64,000 nt of DNA, from the NCBI GenBank assembly GCA_024134725.1, contig CP099863.1, positions 1,793,501-1,857,500 of the forward strand, written 5' to 3'. Source of the DNA: Bacillus sp. 1780r2a1. Its GTDB lineage: Bacteria; Bacillota; Bacilli; Bacillales; Bacillaceae_H. The translations under genes were made by a program, and so were the position numbers. A model generated the notes under the pieces. That model was not told the DNA's origin and made no database searches. It worked only from the letters and a program-made list of their open reading frames with translations. Below, one piece after another: positions 20,449 to 29,041 of this stretch. How positions within the stretch are numbered: the first letter of the stretch is position 1; each line of letters begins with the position of its first letter.

Positions 20449-21366
20449 ATGAAAAGGGGCATGAAAACATAAAAAATGTAGCAGTTGCTTTTAGCGTAAG
20501 TGCCGTTTTTATGCTGACGAGCTGTGCAGCATCATCAAGTGAGTCAGTTGAAAAAGGTAATAAGCAACAAACGGTAGGTGTTGAAGTAAAGGAAGAGAAA
20601 GCAGGGCAACAGAGCCTAAAAGCGCATTGCAAGATCTTAGAGAGATTCCTAGAGAGAGGGGGGACATAAAGAAGTAGTTATGAAGAGGAAGCGGTAGAAA
20701 AAGAACTATTAAAAGCTGATCAGCAGTTAACAGGTATTGAAGTTTACGATTTGGTTGTTCCTTTATTAGCCGCTAATATAAAAGAAGATGCCATTAAGCT
20801 TGAAGAGTTAGATTCGGTTGTTCGAATTGAAGAGAGTGACATGCCAACTCAGCAGGTGAACATACCTGATGCCGAAGAGCTAAACGTTGCATGTTTAATT
20901 GATGCAAGCAAAAGTATGAATAGAAGCGTAATCGGCGGCCAAAAAATGGAGCTGGGCAAACAAGTGGTACGTGACTATGTAAATAGCTTGCTAACAGGAG
21001 CAAACATATCTCTTCGGGTATATGGGCACAAAGGATCAAAACAAGAGAGTGATAAATTTGCTTCTTGTCAAAGCAATGAAGTAGTCTATAGTTCAAGCAC
21101 ATACAATCAGGATAAGTTTGAAAAAGCACTAGCTTCTTTTGAAGCAACAGGCTGGACACCTTTTGCTTCAGCCATTTAAGTTTAAAAATAAAAAAGAAGC
21201 CGAAAATTATCGTGATCTTATTAAGGAGCGTTATCAGACGGTTAAAGATTTTTACCAAAACGAGTATGAGCGAAAAAATCAGATTCGTAAGCAAACAAAA
21301 GAAGCAATCGATAAGCGAATTAAAGAACAAAGTGGTAGAGAACCACCTTTATCACTTAATGACTAA
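20449..21366 (+). pseudogene. Decayed VWA-domain lipoprotein (YwmD-like)
   Basis: Pieces of one protein appear in several frames. The signal-peptide part (VAFSVSAVFMLTSC, a lipobox) follows a frame break near 20470. A second frame then reads EPKSALQDLREIPRERGDIKK. A third frame from about 20685 carries YEEEAVEKELLKADQQL and the VWA core with ACLIDASKSMN near 20915. That frame ends in GWTPFASAI at 21179, where the domain should go on. The C-terminal piece FKFKNKKEAENYRDLIKERYQ resumes at once in the next frame (about 21178-21366). At least three frameshifts and a large internal deletion are needed to explain this. Similar intact lipoproteins in Bacillus are YwmC/YwmD, function unknown. Confidence 0.8.
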
Positions 21367-21389
21367 TAGAGAATAAAGGAATGTTATAA

Positions 21390-22514
21390 ATGAGTACATA
21401 TATCGTCATCGGAGCAGGGATATTAGGAGCATCAACTGCTTATCATTTAGCCAAATCAGGAGCAGATGTAACGATTGTAGACAAAAAGCATGATGGACAA
21501 GCAACAGATGCAGCTGCAGGAATTGTATGCCCATGGCTTTCGCAGCGCCGTAATAAAGCCTGGTACCGCTTAGCTAAGTCCGGAGCAAAATATTATCAAG
21601 ACTTAATTGCAAGCTTAGAAGCAGATGGAGAAACAAGTACAGGTTACCAAAAGGTTGGAGCCATCGGTATTCATACAGATGAAAATAAAGTTGATAAAAT
21701 GCAAGAGCGTGCTTACAAGCGGCGTGAAGATGCGCCTGAAATTGGTGATATCAAGCGCTTGTTAGAAGATAAAACTCAACGGGAGTTTCCCTTTTTAAAA
21801 AATGGCTTTCAATCTGTTCACATTAGCGGAGCTGCTCGCGTTAATGGCAGAGCATTGTGTGAAGCTCTGCTTGCAGGGGCCAAAAAACATGGAGCAAAAC
21901 TCATTCATGATAAAGCCGAACTCTTATATAAAGGGAAAAAAATAAAAGGAGTTCTTACAAGTTCAGCTACTATTGAAGCAGATTATGTTATTGTTACGGC
22001 AGGAGCGTGGGCAAGAGAGCTATTTGAACCAATTGGGATTGATTTGCAGATTACGTATCAAAAAGCCCAAATTATGCATTTGCAGCTTGATGAAGAAGAA
22101 ACAGATTCTTTACCTGTTGTCATGCCTCCCAATGATCAATATATACTTGCTTTTGAACAAGGTAAGATTGTAATTGGAGCAACACATGAAAATGACACAG
22201 GCTTTGATTACCGGGTAACAGCTAGTGGGATTTATGAAGTGCTGCATAAAGCTTTAGAGATAGCACCTGGATTAGCCGATGGGGCAATAGATGAAATCCG
22301 TGTAGGCTTTAGGCCGTTTACGCCAGGGTTCTTACCGATTATCGGACCTGTTCCGTCACATTCCAACGTCTTTTTAGCAAATGGGCTTGGAGCATCTGGC
22401 TTAACGGTAGGGCCTTATTTAGGCTCACAGCTTGCTAAACTTGCGCTTGGAGAAGAAATTGAACTGCCTCTTGATGAGTATTCCGTAGCAAGTGCAATTC
22501 AACTAAACCAATAA
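21390..22514 (+). CDS. FAD-dependent D-amino acid/glycine oxidase-like dehydrogenase
   Basis: This 374-residue DAO-family flavoprotein has the Rossmann dinucleotide motif GAGILGASTAYHLAKSGADVTIVD at residues 8-31, a second FAD motif near YVIVTAGAWA (198-207), and the C-terminal VGFRPFTPGFLPIIGPVP and ANGLGASGLTVGP. It resembles Bacillus YurR and DadA. It oxidises an amine or amino acid, but the substrate is unknown. The gene stands alone and is followed by a terminator. Confidence 0.87.
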   Translation: MSTYIVIGAGILGASTAYHLAKSGADVTIVDKKHDGQATDAAAGIVCPWLSQRRNKAWYRLAKSGAKYYQDLIASLEADGETSTGYQKVGAIGIHTDENKVDKMQERAYKRREDAPEIGDIKRLLEDKTQREFPFLKNGFQSVHISGAARVNGRALCEALLAGAKKHGAKLIHDKAELLYKGKKIKGVLTSSATIEADYVIVTAGAWARELFEPIGIDLQITYQKAQIMHLQLDEEETDSLPVVMPPNDQYILAFEQGKIVIGATHENDTGFDYRVTASGIYEVLHKALEIAPGLADGAIDEIRVGFRPFTPGFLPIIGPVPSHSNVFLANGLGASGLTVGPYLGSQLAKLALGEEIELPLDEYSVASAIQLNQ

Positions 22515-22515
22515 G

Positions 22516-22558
22516 AACTGAAAGCAAAAGCTAAGATAAACGGCTTTTGCTTTCAGTT
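22516..22558 (+). terminator. Terminator
   Basis: AACTGAAAGCAAAAGC and GCTTTTGCTTTCAGTT form a perfect 16-base-pair stem after the oxidoreductase stop. Confidence 0.88.
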
Positions 22559-22632
22559 TATTTAATCAATATATGTTCTAACTAATTATTAAGAGTGTGC
22601 ACTAGTCGACTAAGTTTAATATAGTGACAAAA

Positions 22633-22651
22633 AATCTTAAGAAATCTTAAG
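22633..22651 (+). promoter_or_regulatory. Phased direct repeats, possible response-regulator site
   Basis: AATCTTAAG occurs twice exactly ten bases apart (22633 and 22643), followed by related T-rich ATCTT copies to about 22690. Ten-base phasing is typical of OmpR-type regulator sites, and the regulator is encoded in the operon just downstream. Autoregulation is inferred. Confidence 0.45.
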
Positions 22652-22723
22652 ATTTTCATCCATAAAATCTTCATTTTTATCTTTTATCCTAAAAAATAAG
22701 AAAAGATAATGGAGTGATGAAGA

Positions 22724-23278
22724 ATGGGTGAATTATTTATTTCTCAATATGCGAAAAAACCAAGAACAGTAGGAGCAATTTTACCAAGTTCTCGTTATTT
22801 AGCTGCCAAAATGGTAGGTGAGATTAATTTTGAAACGGCTAATGTAATTGTTGAATACGGACCCGGTACAGGGGTTTTCACAAAGGAGCTGTTAAAAAGA
22901 AGAAAGCAGGGGACAGTTCTTTTGCTAATTGAAATTAATGAAGAATTTTATCAATATCTGCTTGAAGAATATAGTGAAGAGAAAAACGTTCATATTATTC
23001 ATGGATCCGCTGAGCATATCAAGCAATATTTGGAGGGTTATGGTATAAAATGTGTTGACTACATTGTGTCCGGATTACCATTTTCTTCATTGCCAAAAAA
23101 CCTTTCAATTTCTATTTTAAAGGAAGCTACGTCTATTTTAAGAAAAGAAGGTATGTTTATTACATTTCAGTATACAAAAATGAAAAAAATGTTTATTGAA
23201 CAGTTCTTTTCCTCAATGAAAATTCAAAGAGAATTTTTAAATCTTCCACCAGCGTATATATTTCATTGCCAAAAATAG
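22724..23278 (+). CDS. SAM-dependent methyltransferase (phospholipid N-methyltransferase-like)
   Basis: This 184-residue class I methyltransferase has the S-adenosylmethionine loop VEYGPGTGVFTKELL near residues 42-56, an acidic residue in LLIEINEEF, and the catalytic-region motif VSGLPFSSLP. The opening QYAKKPRTVGAILPSSRYLA is shared with PmtA-like and rRNA dimethylase-like proteins. The target could be a phospholipid headgroup. It is the first gene of a three-gene operon with a two-component system, which hints at an envelope role. Confidence 0.82.
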   Translation: MGELFISQYAKKPRTVGAILPSSRYLAAKMVGEINFETANVIVEYGPGTGVFTKELLKRRKQGTVLLLIEINEEFYQYLLEEYSEEKNVHIIHGSAEHIKQYLEGYGIKCVDYIVSGLPFSSLPKNLSISILKEATSILRKEGMFITFQYTKMKKMFIEQFFSSMKIQREFLNLPPAYIFHCQK

Positions 23279-23294
23279 AAAGGAAAGAATAGAC

Positions 23295-23978
23295 ATGAGT
23301 AAAGCTATAATGGTTGTTGATGATGATGAAAAGATTAGAAATTTAATTGGAATTTACTTAGAGAACGAGGGTTTTAACGTCTGGAAATGCCAAAGCGGGT
23401 TAGAGGCTTTGGAACTTCTGAACAATCAATCATTTGATTTGTTAATCTTAGATGTGATGATGCCAGAAATGGATGGAATTGAAATGTGTATTGAAGTTCG
23501 AAAGAGAGCTCATATTCCAATCCTTATGCTTTCAGCAAAGTCTGAAGACCTGGATAAAATACAAGGTTTAACTGCAGGAGCAGACGATTATTTAACAAAG
23601 CCTTTTAACCCACTCGAGTTACTAGCAAGAGTGAAGTCTCAGCTTAGACGATATACAAAGTACAACGCACAACCTAAATCTCAAAGTGAAATTGAGATTG
23701 AAGACTTAACGATAAATACAGAAACAAGGAGTGTGAAAGTAAACGGTCGAGAAGTTCATTTAACACCAAAAGAGTTTGATATCCTTGAGTTATTAGTACG
23801 AAACAAAGGAATTGTATTGAGTGTAGATAAGATATATGAAGAGGTATGGAAAGATCCTTTCTTAAAATCAGATAACAATGTAATGGTTCATATTACAAAG
23901 CTTCGTGACAAAATTGAGCCAAATCCCAAAAGGCCGATTTATGTGAAAACGGTTTGGGGAGTTGGCTACAAAGTATGA
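23295..23978 (+). CDS. OmpR-family response regulator
   Basis: This 227-residue regulator has a receiver domain (acidic pocket DDDE near residues 9-12, phosphoacceptor Asp53 in LLILDVMMPEMDG, Lys in TKPFNPLELLARV) and a C-terminal winged helix (about 130-225: VHLTPKEFDILELLVRNKG, DNNVMVHITKLRDKIE). It lies 16 bases after the methyltransferase gene and overlaps the kinase start by four bases. It resembles VanR/PhoB-type regulators. Confidence 0.92.
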   Translation: MSKAIMVVDDDEKIRNLIGIYLENEGFNVWKCQSGLEALELLNNQSFDLLILDVMMPEMDGIEMCIEVRKRAHIPILMLSAKSEDLDKIQGLTAGADDYLTKPFNPLELLARVKSQLRRYTKYNAQPKSQSEIEIEDLTINTETRSVKVNGREVHLTPKEFDILELLVRNKGIVLSVDKIYEEVWKDPFLKSDNNVMVHITKLRDKIEPNPKRPIYVKTVWGVGYKV

Positions 23979-25051
23979 AATGGAAAAAGGTGATTTTTAG
24001 AAAAATTAGCTTACAACTATTACTGGCGATTTTTGTTAGTTATGTTCTTGCTTTTTTCATATTGGGATTGTTTTCAAAATATGTAGTACAACCTTATCTT
24101 TTACATACGTATGAGATTAACCCAACCCTTTATAACATAATCCTATTTTTAATTCTCCTTACTACGGTAGGAGTTTTTATCGTTAGCTTTTTGCTCTTTG
24201 TTAGGAAAAAAGTTCTGTATTTAAAAAAGATTTCAAATGAAATTACAAATATTGCAAACGGTGATTTAGAGGTAGAAATAGAAGTTAGAGGTCATGATGA
24301 ACTAGCAAACCTTACCCAAAATATTAACAAAATGTCTGCGGAGTTAAAGGCGAAGTTTGAGCATGAGCGGTTAATTGAACAAAGTAAAAATGAACTAATT
24401 TCAAGTGTTTCTCATGATTTACGTACTCCATTGACTTCTATTATTGGCTATCTAGATTTATTAAAGCAAAATCATCACCTTAATAAAGAAGAGTTTCTAG
24501 AATACGTAGATATCATTGATGCCAAAACACAAAATTTAAACTATTTGATCAATGATCTTTTCGAGTATACAAAATTAACAAGCCCTAATTTAGCTCTTAC
24601 TTATTCAAACATAGACATCAGTTTGTTGTTACAGCAGTTAACGAGTGAGTATCATGCCATATTAAAAAGCGAAGGGATTTCAGTGAATTTAGAAATAATG
24701 AACAAGGATATGACGTTATGTGTAGATGTTGACAAAATTGTAAGAGTATTTACAAACTTATTGGATAACGTGAGAAAATATGCAGTAAAACCGTCTGATG
24801 TATTTATTGTTCTAAAGAGAAACGAAACGGATGTTTTATTTTCTATTCATAACCAGGTTCAGTCAAATCAAAGAGTTGATACAAATCAAATGTTTGATCA
24901 ATTCTATCGTGCAAATAAATCGAGAACAAACGATGGAAGTGCGGGGTTAGGTCTCTCTATTTCAAAGCGTATTGTAGAATTACATAATGGAGAAGTATGG
25001 GCTGAGCATGATGGGGAATGGATTGCCGTTTACGTACAGCTCCCTCTTTAA
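23975..25051 (+). CDS. Sensor histidine kinase
   Basis: This 358-residue membrane kinase has two membrane helices at about residues 12-35 and 52-78 with a very short outer loop, then a HAMP linker (about 80-130). The phosphoacceptor His is in SVSHDLRTPLTSI (about 146), and the ATPase domain has N-box NLLDNVRKYA and GSAGLGLSI. The ATG overlaps the regulator stop (ATGA). The short sensor loop suggests detection at the membrane surface, as in intramembrane-sensing kinases. It pairs with the preceding regulator. Confidence 0.92.
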   Translation: MKWKKVIFRKISLQLLLAIFVSYVLAFFILGLFSKYVVQPYLLHTYEINPTLYNIILFLILLTTVGVFIVSFLLFVRKKVLYLKKISNEITNIANGDLEVEIEVRGHDELANLTQNINKMSAELKAKFEHERLIEQSKNELISSVSHDLRTPLTSIIGYLDLLKQNHHLNKEEFLEYVDIIDAKTQNLNYLINDLFEYTKLTSPNLALTYSNIDISLLLQQLTSEYHAILKSEGISVNLEIMNKDMTLCVDVDKIVRVFTNLLDNVRKYAVKPSDVFIVLKRNETDVLFSIHNQVQSNQRVDTNQMFDQFYRANKSRTNDGSAGLGLSISKRIVELHNGEVWAEHDGEWIAVYVQLPL

Positions 25052-25052
25052 T

Positions 25053-25093
25053 AAAAAGATGTGTTCCACATAGCACGCAGAACACATCTTTTT
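25053..25093. terminator. Terminator
   Basis: AAAAAGATGTGTTC and GAACACATCTTTTT form the stem between the convergent kinase and VanW genes. Confidence 0.85.
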
Positions 25094-25095
25094 AT

Positions 25096-26010
25096 TTAAT
25101 CAATAGACGATGGTACAAGCTTTTCTTTTTGAATGCTAGGTACACTTTTTGGTTCATAACGAAGGTCATTCGTTGAAAAGAGCATAATACTTACTGTGCT
25201 CCCTTTTGCATACGCTCGAATAAGTAACGGCTGGTCATAGTTGTTTCGAAAATTAAAATCCGGTCCGTACCAGCTTACCGTAGCATCTCTTCCAGGTGGA
25301 ACATAGTGAACGGTTTTACTATGTGAAAATCGCTGAGTCACTTCTAATCCTGCTCGATCAACAGCATTAAATAAAGTTGAAGAAACCTGGCAAATTCCAC
25401 CACCAATACCTTCCGAAAATTCACCTCTAATAATAATCTTAGCAGGAAGATATCCCTTTTCTTTTGTACGTTGTCCCACAGTACGATTAAACGAGAATGT
25501 CTCCCCAGGGAAAATAACTTGATTATTAATAGCTTCTGTAGCTAAAGAAATGTTGTGTGAGCGGTTTTTATTATGCGTATTAAAATAAGTATAATAATGA
25601 CTAATTTGCTTGGAGCGAACGGAAGCTAACAGCTCGCTGTCAACTTTAGGATAAATAGCCATCTTTGGAATCTGAACAGATGTTTGTGAACGATTGTAAA
25701 ACGTTCTGTAGAACTCTTCTTTAAACAGTACGCTATTGAGCTGTGATCCAGGCTGTTCAGGAATAATGTTGCCCGCACGATCAAGCTTTGCATTAATAGG
25801 TGGTTTATAGGCAATAGGCTGAATTTTTTTCAGTAGCATGTCGTATTTATCATCATCAATAAGTGGAATACCTGGAATATCATTTTCAATATCCGCACGG
25901 TTAATAGTTGTAATTGGTTTATTGTCTTCGGTTAATAACAAATGGTCTGATAACGAAGTTGGATGAGCAACCAACATAAGACCTAACATCCAAGTTAGTT
26001 TCATACGCAT
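25096..26010 (-). CDS. VanW-family secreted protein
   Basis: This 304-residue protein has a signal peptide (residues 1-20, MRMKLTWMLGLMLVAHPTSL) and a C-terminal VanW domain: SHNISLATEAINNQVIFPGETFSFN, IGGGICQVSSTLFNAV and LIRAYAKGSTVSI. VanW proteins occur in some vancomycin-resistance clusters and in many Bacillus envelope proteins, but their activity is not established. It converges with the two-component system rather than sharing an operon. The other van genes (vanHAX) are not here, so resistance should not be inferred. Confidence 0.85.
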   Translation of the reverse strand: MRMKLTWMLGLMLVAHPTSLSDHLLLTEDNKPITTINRADIENDIPGIPLIDDDKYDMLLKKIQPIAYKPPINAKLDRAGNIIPEQPGSQLNSVLFKEEFYRTFYNRSQTSVQIPKMAIYPKVDSELLASVRSKQISHYYTYFNTHNKNRSHNISLATEAINNQVIFPGETFSFNRTVGQRTKEKGYLPAKIIIRGEFSEGIGGGICQVSSTLFNAVDRAGLEVTQRFSHSKTVHYVPPGRDATVSWYGPDFNFRNNYDQPLLIRAYAKGSTVSIMLFSTNDLRYEPKSVPSIQKEKLVPSSID

Positions 26011-26154
26011 TTCCCTCCCAATGTTAGTATGGATAAGCTCCCGAATTTCATGTAACCGAATAAAGCTTACTTTTTAGCTATTAAGTGCCAATTATAAAAT
26101 ACATGAACCGTCGTATATTAATAAAGCTAAAATGTATATGAAAGAGGTTTATGT

Positions 26155-26988
26155 ATGAATAAATATTTCATTATTTTATTGTTTATAGGTCTTATCACGC
26201 CAAATCATGCGGATGCAAAAATCAAAAACCACCCTTTAACATATTATGGAACAGTACAAAAAGGTAAAATTATACCATGGAAAGAAGCTCAATATTTACT
26301 TCCTAAAGGTAAGAAATTTACGATAATTGATATGGATACTGGTTTATCTTTTAACGTGCAGCGACGAGCCGGAAACAAGCATGCAGATGTACAACCCTTA
26401 ACAAGAACGGATACTGCTGTTATGAAATACATTTATGACAACCAGTGGAGTTGGGATAGAAAAGCAGTTTTGATCCCTATAAAGGGAGAGCTTATAGCTG
26501 CATCAATGAATGGTATGCCACATGGAGCCGGAGCGCTAGATAACGGATTTCCAGGCCATTTTTGCATTCATTTTTTAAACAGCACTACACATAAACGAAA
26601 TCATACAGATCCAGATCATCAAATGATGGTATTAAAAGCCGGAGATAATCTTGAGAAATTTGTTTCTACAGCTACACCAGAACAGCTCATTCAGCTTTTC
26701 TTAGTCGGAGTAAAACAGCAGGATGAAACTTTGTTGAAAGCAGCAGTAGGTGAGAAGCAATTGCAGAAAATCTATTCAAAAGTCAAGAAAATTGAAGCTT
26801 TAAACTACAAAAAAGAAGAAATTGAAGAAAAAATAGAAAACAGTCCCCTTGTTGTAAAGGGAAAGGTGAAGATTTTAACCATTGCAGTTGAGAAAGGAAA
26901 GGGGCAAACTAGTTTATCAATGGAATTTGACTTAGAGAGGTCTGCGGTCAATGACCTTTGGGAAATTAAACAAGTAAATTTTAAGTAG
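26155..26988 (+). CDS. Secreted protein of unknown function with PGHFCIHF motif
   Basis: This 277-residue protein has an N-terminal signal peptide (IILLFIGLITPNHADA, cut near residue 21). The middle domain has GLSFNVQRRAGNKHADVQPL, MNGMPHGAGALDNGFPGHFCIHFLNSTTH and DPDHQ, rich in His and with a lone Cys, which looks like an enzyme or metal site. The last 100 residues are Lys/Glu-rich and resemble a stress-response accessory domain. AGAGG precedes the ATG. I know of similar secreted Bacillus proteins but no function. Confidence 0.75.
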   Translation: MNKYFIILLFIGLITPNHADAKIKNHPLTYYGTVQKGKIIPWKEAQYLLPKGKKFTIIDMDTGLSFNVQRRAGNKHADVQPLTRTDTAVMKYIYDNQWSWDRKAVLIPIKGELIAASMNGMPHGAGALDNGFPGHFCIHFLNSTTHKRNHTDPDHQMMVLKAGDNLEKFVSTATPEQLIQLFLVGVKQQDETLLKAAVGEKQLQKIYSKVKKIEALNYKKEEIEEKIENSPLVVKGKVKILTIAVEKGKGQTSLSMEFDLERSAVNDLWEIKQVNFK

Positions 26989-27165
26989 GTCAGGAGAGGC
27001 TAGCACATAAATATTTCAATTAATAAAACAGTTAAATTGTACCTTAAAATGCTATACTTTTGATTGTATGTATTTTATACTGAAGTAAGTCAAATGGCTT
27101 ATTTTAGGAGAGCTAGAAAGAGATTTTATAGTGTTGAAAGCTGAATCATCGGGTAGTATATCTTT

Positions 27166-27300
27166 GTGGATATTCTATTTGGGTTTATTGCTGGACTTTT
27201 TATCTATAAAAGATTGGAGATTTTGCTGCTAGGATTCTTTACTGACTTCTTAGTGGGTGGCTGTATTGTTTTATTTCGATGGTGGAAAGAAAGCGTCTGA
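27166..27300 (+). CDS. Possible 44-residue membrane peptide
   Basis: A GTG-started open frame reads DILFGFIAGLFIYKRLEILL, then GFFTDFLVGGCIVLFRWWKESV. The composition is like a small membrane protein, but the ribosome binding site is poor. It may equally be a remnant or chance frame. Confidence 0.25.
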   Translation: MDILFGFIAGLFIYKRLEILLLGFFTDFLVGGCIVLFRWWKESV

Positions 27301-27424
27301 GAATAAAAAGTAATTGTACACTCATTTAATTAATGAGGTTTTACAATTAACGTTTTGGTCATAAGTAAAATTAGAAAAAATATGTTATAATGCTTCTAAT
27401 AGTAACAGTTAAGGGTGATGATAA

Positions 27425-27754
27425 TTGGAAATTGGTCAGCGTATCAGAGAACTAAGAGGAAAAAAAGGAATGTCTTTAACGGAGCTTGCTACGCGGGCAG
27501 GAGTAGCTAAATCCTATATTTCATCGGTAGAACGAGGAATTCAGCTTAATCCATCAATTCAGTTTTTAACAAAAGTATCAACCGTATTACATGTTAGCGT
27601 CGAATCGCTTATTAATGATAGCAGTAATAAGCAAGAACCACAGTTAGACCCGGAGTGGATGGAACTAGCAAAAGAAGCGGCGCAGTCGGGTGTTAGCAAA
27701 GAACAGTTTAAGCAGTTTTTGGAGTTTCAAAAATGGCAACAAATAAAACAATGA
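27425..27754 (+). CDS. SinR-type transcriptional repressor
   Basis: This 109-residue protein closely follows SinR. An N-terminal Xre helix-turn-helix at residues 2-62 (IGQRIRELRGKKGMSLTELA, KSYISSVERGIQLNPSIQFL) is joined by a short linker to a C-terminal SinI/SinR multimerisation helix pair at about 72-106 (LDPEWMELAKEAAQSGVSKEQFKQFLEFQKW). SinR represses biofilm matrix operons through GTTCTYT sites, and such sites lie downstream here. The start is TTG after AAGGGTGAT. No sinI antagonist gene is adjacent, unlike the B. subtilis sin locus. Confidence 0.88.
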   Translation: MEIGQRIRELRGKKGMSLTELATRAGVAKSYISSVERGIQLNPSIQFLTKVSTVLHVSVESLINDSSNKQEPQLDPEWMELAKEAAQSGVSKEQFKQFLEFQKWQQIKQ

Positions 27755-27906
27755 TATAATTTAGCAACTGCAGTAGCTGTTATAATATTTTCTTAACATT
27801 CAGATCCTCTATACTTCTGCAAATATTTTTCCTTGATAAATAATTCATTTCTAGATATATCATACGTATTCTTCAGTCTTAATTTTGTTCATATTGTTAT
27901 TAAACG

Positions 27907-27954
27907 AAACAGGTATCAATTATTATAACAAAATGTAATAATTGATACCTGTTT
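27907..27954. terminator. Long hairpin terminator
   Basis: A perfect 19-base-pair stem (AAACAGGTATCAATTATTA with its complement) and a ten-base loop stand after the first SinR-like gene. It can work in both directions. Confidence 0.75.
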
Positions 27955-28069
27955 TATAAAAGGTACATAAGGGCGCTTTTGCTTTTTAGCTTTATCTATG
28001 TAAAGATTTAATTAGTTTATAATAAACAGAGCGATTGACAATTAAAAATAAAAGTGTTAGTTTTTAATT

Positions 28070-28089
28070 ATGTTCTTTATAAAGAACAT
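28070..28089. promoter_or_regulatory. SinR-like operator 1
   Basis: The 20-base perfect palindrome ATGTTCTTTATAAAGAACAT consists of two head-to-head GTTCTTT half-sites, the known SinR recognition element. A TTGACA box lies about 30 bases before it. Confidence 0.75.
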
Positions 28090-28226
28090 TTGTTATTTCT
28101 GTTGCTTTCTATATTTAGTATTCACTATAAAGATGTGAAGCACAAAATTATAGGAACTTCTAAATAATTTCCTGTGCATATTGTAATGAGCGCTATATCC
28201 TATAAAGAAACTAAAAAAATAACTTG
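28090..28226. other. Intergenic DNA between SinR-like operators
   Basis: This is part of a gap of about 690 bases between the two SinR-like genes. It contains only the terminator and the two operators noted here. A minus-strand frame of 72 codons covers it but lacks a ribosome binding site and runs through the operators. Confidence 0.5.
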
Positions 28227-28250
28227 TTTCGTTCTTTATAAAGAACGAAA
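28227..28250. promoter_or_regulatory. SinR-like operator 2
   Basis: The core GTTCTTTATAAAGAAC (28231-28246) is identical to operator 1. With four more paired bases on each side it is a perfect 24-base palindrome. It lies 200 bases before the second SinR-like gene. Confidence 0.75.
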
Positions 28251-28446
28251 TGTTGGTATTTAAATGTTCTAGTTTGATTTCGCTGCTATCAGTGCAAAGG
28301 TATTTCATCATAGCGGTGTCAATCTGTCTATCCGTTTAAGCATTAAAAATAAAATTTACCTACTGATAGATCTTCTGCTATAAATGACTAGAAACCAGAG
28401 TTAAGGAATATAATTGAATAAATAATAAAAAGTATGAGGGATACAA

Positions 28447-28791
28447 ATGATAGGAGAAAAGATTTATAGAATTCGTAAATCTCGAGGGCTTACGCTTTCT
28501 GAGCTTGCTGAAAGAGCAAATGTATCGAAATCATATCTAAGCAATATCGAAAGAAATGTAAATCAAAATCCATCTATACAAGTTGTAGAAAAGTTAGCCG
28601 CGGTACTCGGAGTTGAATTCACAATACTAGTAGAGGCAAACTCTGAAATAGGCGAGCTTTTAGAACCGGAATGGGTAGATTTTATTAATGATTTAAAAGA
28701 AATGGGAGTAAAAAAAGAGCAGCTGAGTGAGTACAGGGAGATATTGAAATTTATCAAATGGCAAAAAGAAGAACAAGGTAATGATAAATAA
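28447..28791 (+). CDS. Second SinR/SlrR-type regulator
   Basis: This 114-residue protein has the same two-part build as the preceding regulator: Xre helix-turn-helix (residues 1-61, LTLSELAERANVSKSYLSNIERNVNQNPSIQ) and a SinI-like dimerisation segment (about 72-107, LEPEWVDFINDLKEMGVKKEQLSEYREILKFIKW). The recognition helix SKSYLSNIERN is close to that of SinR. Like SlrR it could form mixed complexes with the first regulator. GAGGGAT precedes the ATG. SinR-like operators lie on both sides, so it is probably cross- or self-regulated. Confidence 0.85.
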   Translation: MIGEKIYRIRKSRGLTLSELAERANVSKSYLSNIERNVNQNPSIQVVEKLAAVLGVEFTILVEANSEIGELLEPEWVDFINDLKEMGVKKEQLSEYREILKFIKWQKEEQGNDK

Positions 28792-28949
28792 AATATGATT
28801 AGTGTAGAATCAAAGAGCTTAAAGCACCTTTCCGATTGTATATATGCATATAATTCTAATAAATTAAATGAAGGTACCAACTTGTTATAGCAATAAAGAA
28901 GAGCAACTTTTTGTATAAAGTTATTTAATAGTTATATTTTTCTAAAAAT

Positions 28950-28982
28950 GTTCTTTAAAAAGAACGAAGAATGTTTTATAAT
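28950..28982 (+). promoter_or_regulatory. Promoter of the peptide operon with overlapping SinR-like operator 3
   Basis: TATAAT at 28977-28982 has TTTAAA 17 bases upstream (28954-28959) as a weak -35. The -35 lies inside the palindrome GTTCTTTAAAAAGAAC (28950-28965), an operator placed to block RNA polymerase. Two further AAAGAAC half-sites follow 20 bases apart (28986 and 29006). This is the likely start region for the peptide operon. Confidence 0.65.
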
Positions 28983-29041
28983 GAAAAAGAACTAGTAATC
29001 ATGCTAAAGAACTAGTTAAAAAGAAATCTTTGCATGGTTTC

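Noticed and set aside
20333-21330. Two minus-strand frames of 99 and 178 codons.
   Set aside because: They are the antisense of the VWA lipoprotein pseudogene, which shows real protein motifs on the plus strand.
25096-26010. A vancomycin-resistance locus, because VanW and a VanR/VanS-like pair are close together.
   Set aside because: The genes converge and are separated by a terminator, and no vanH, vanA or vanX homologue is present.
28093-28311. A 72-codon open frame on the minus strand between the SinR-like genes.
   Set aside because: It has no ribosome binding site, runs through a SinR-like operator and has a composition typical of chance AT-rich frames.
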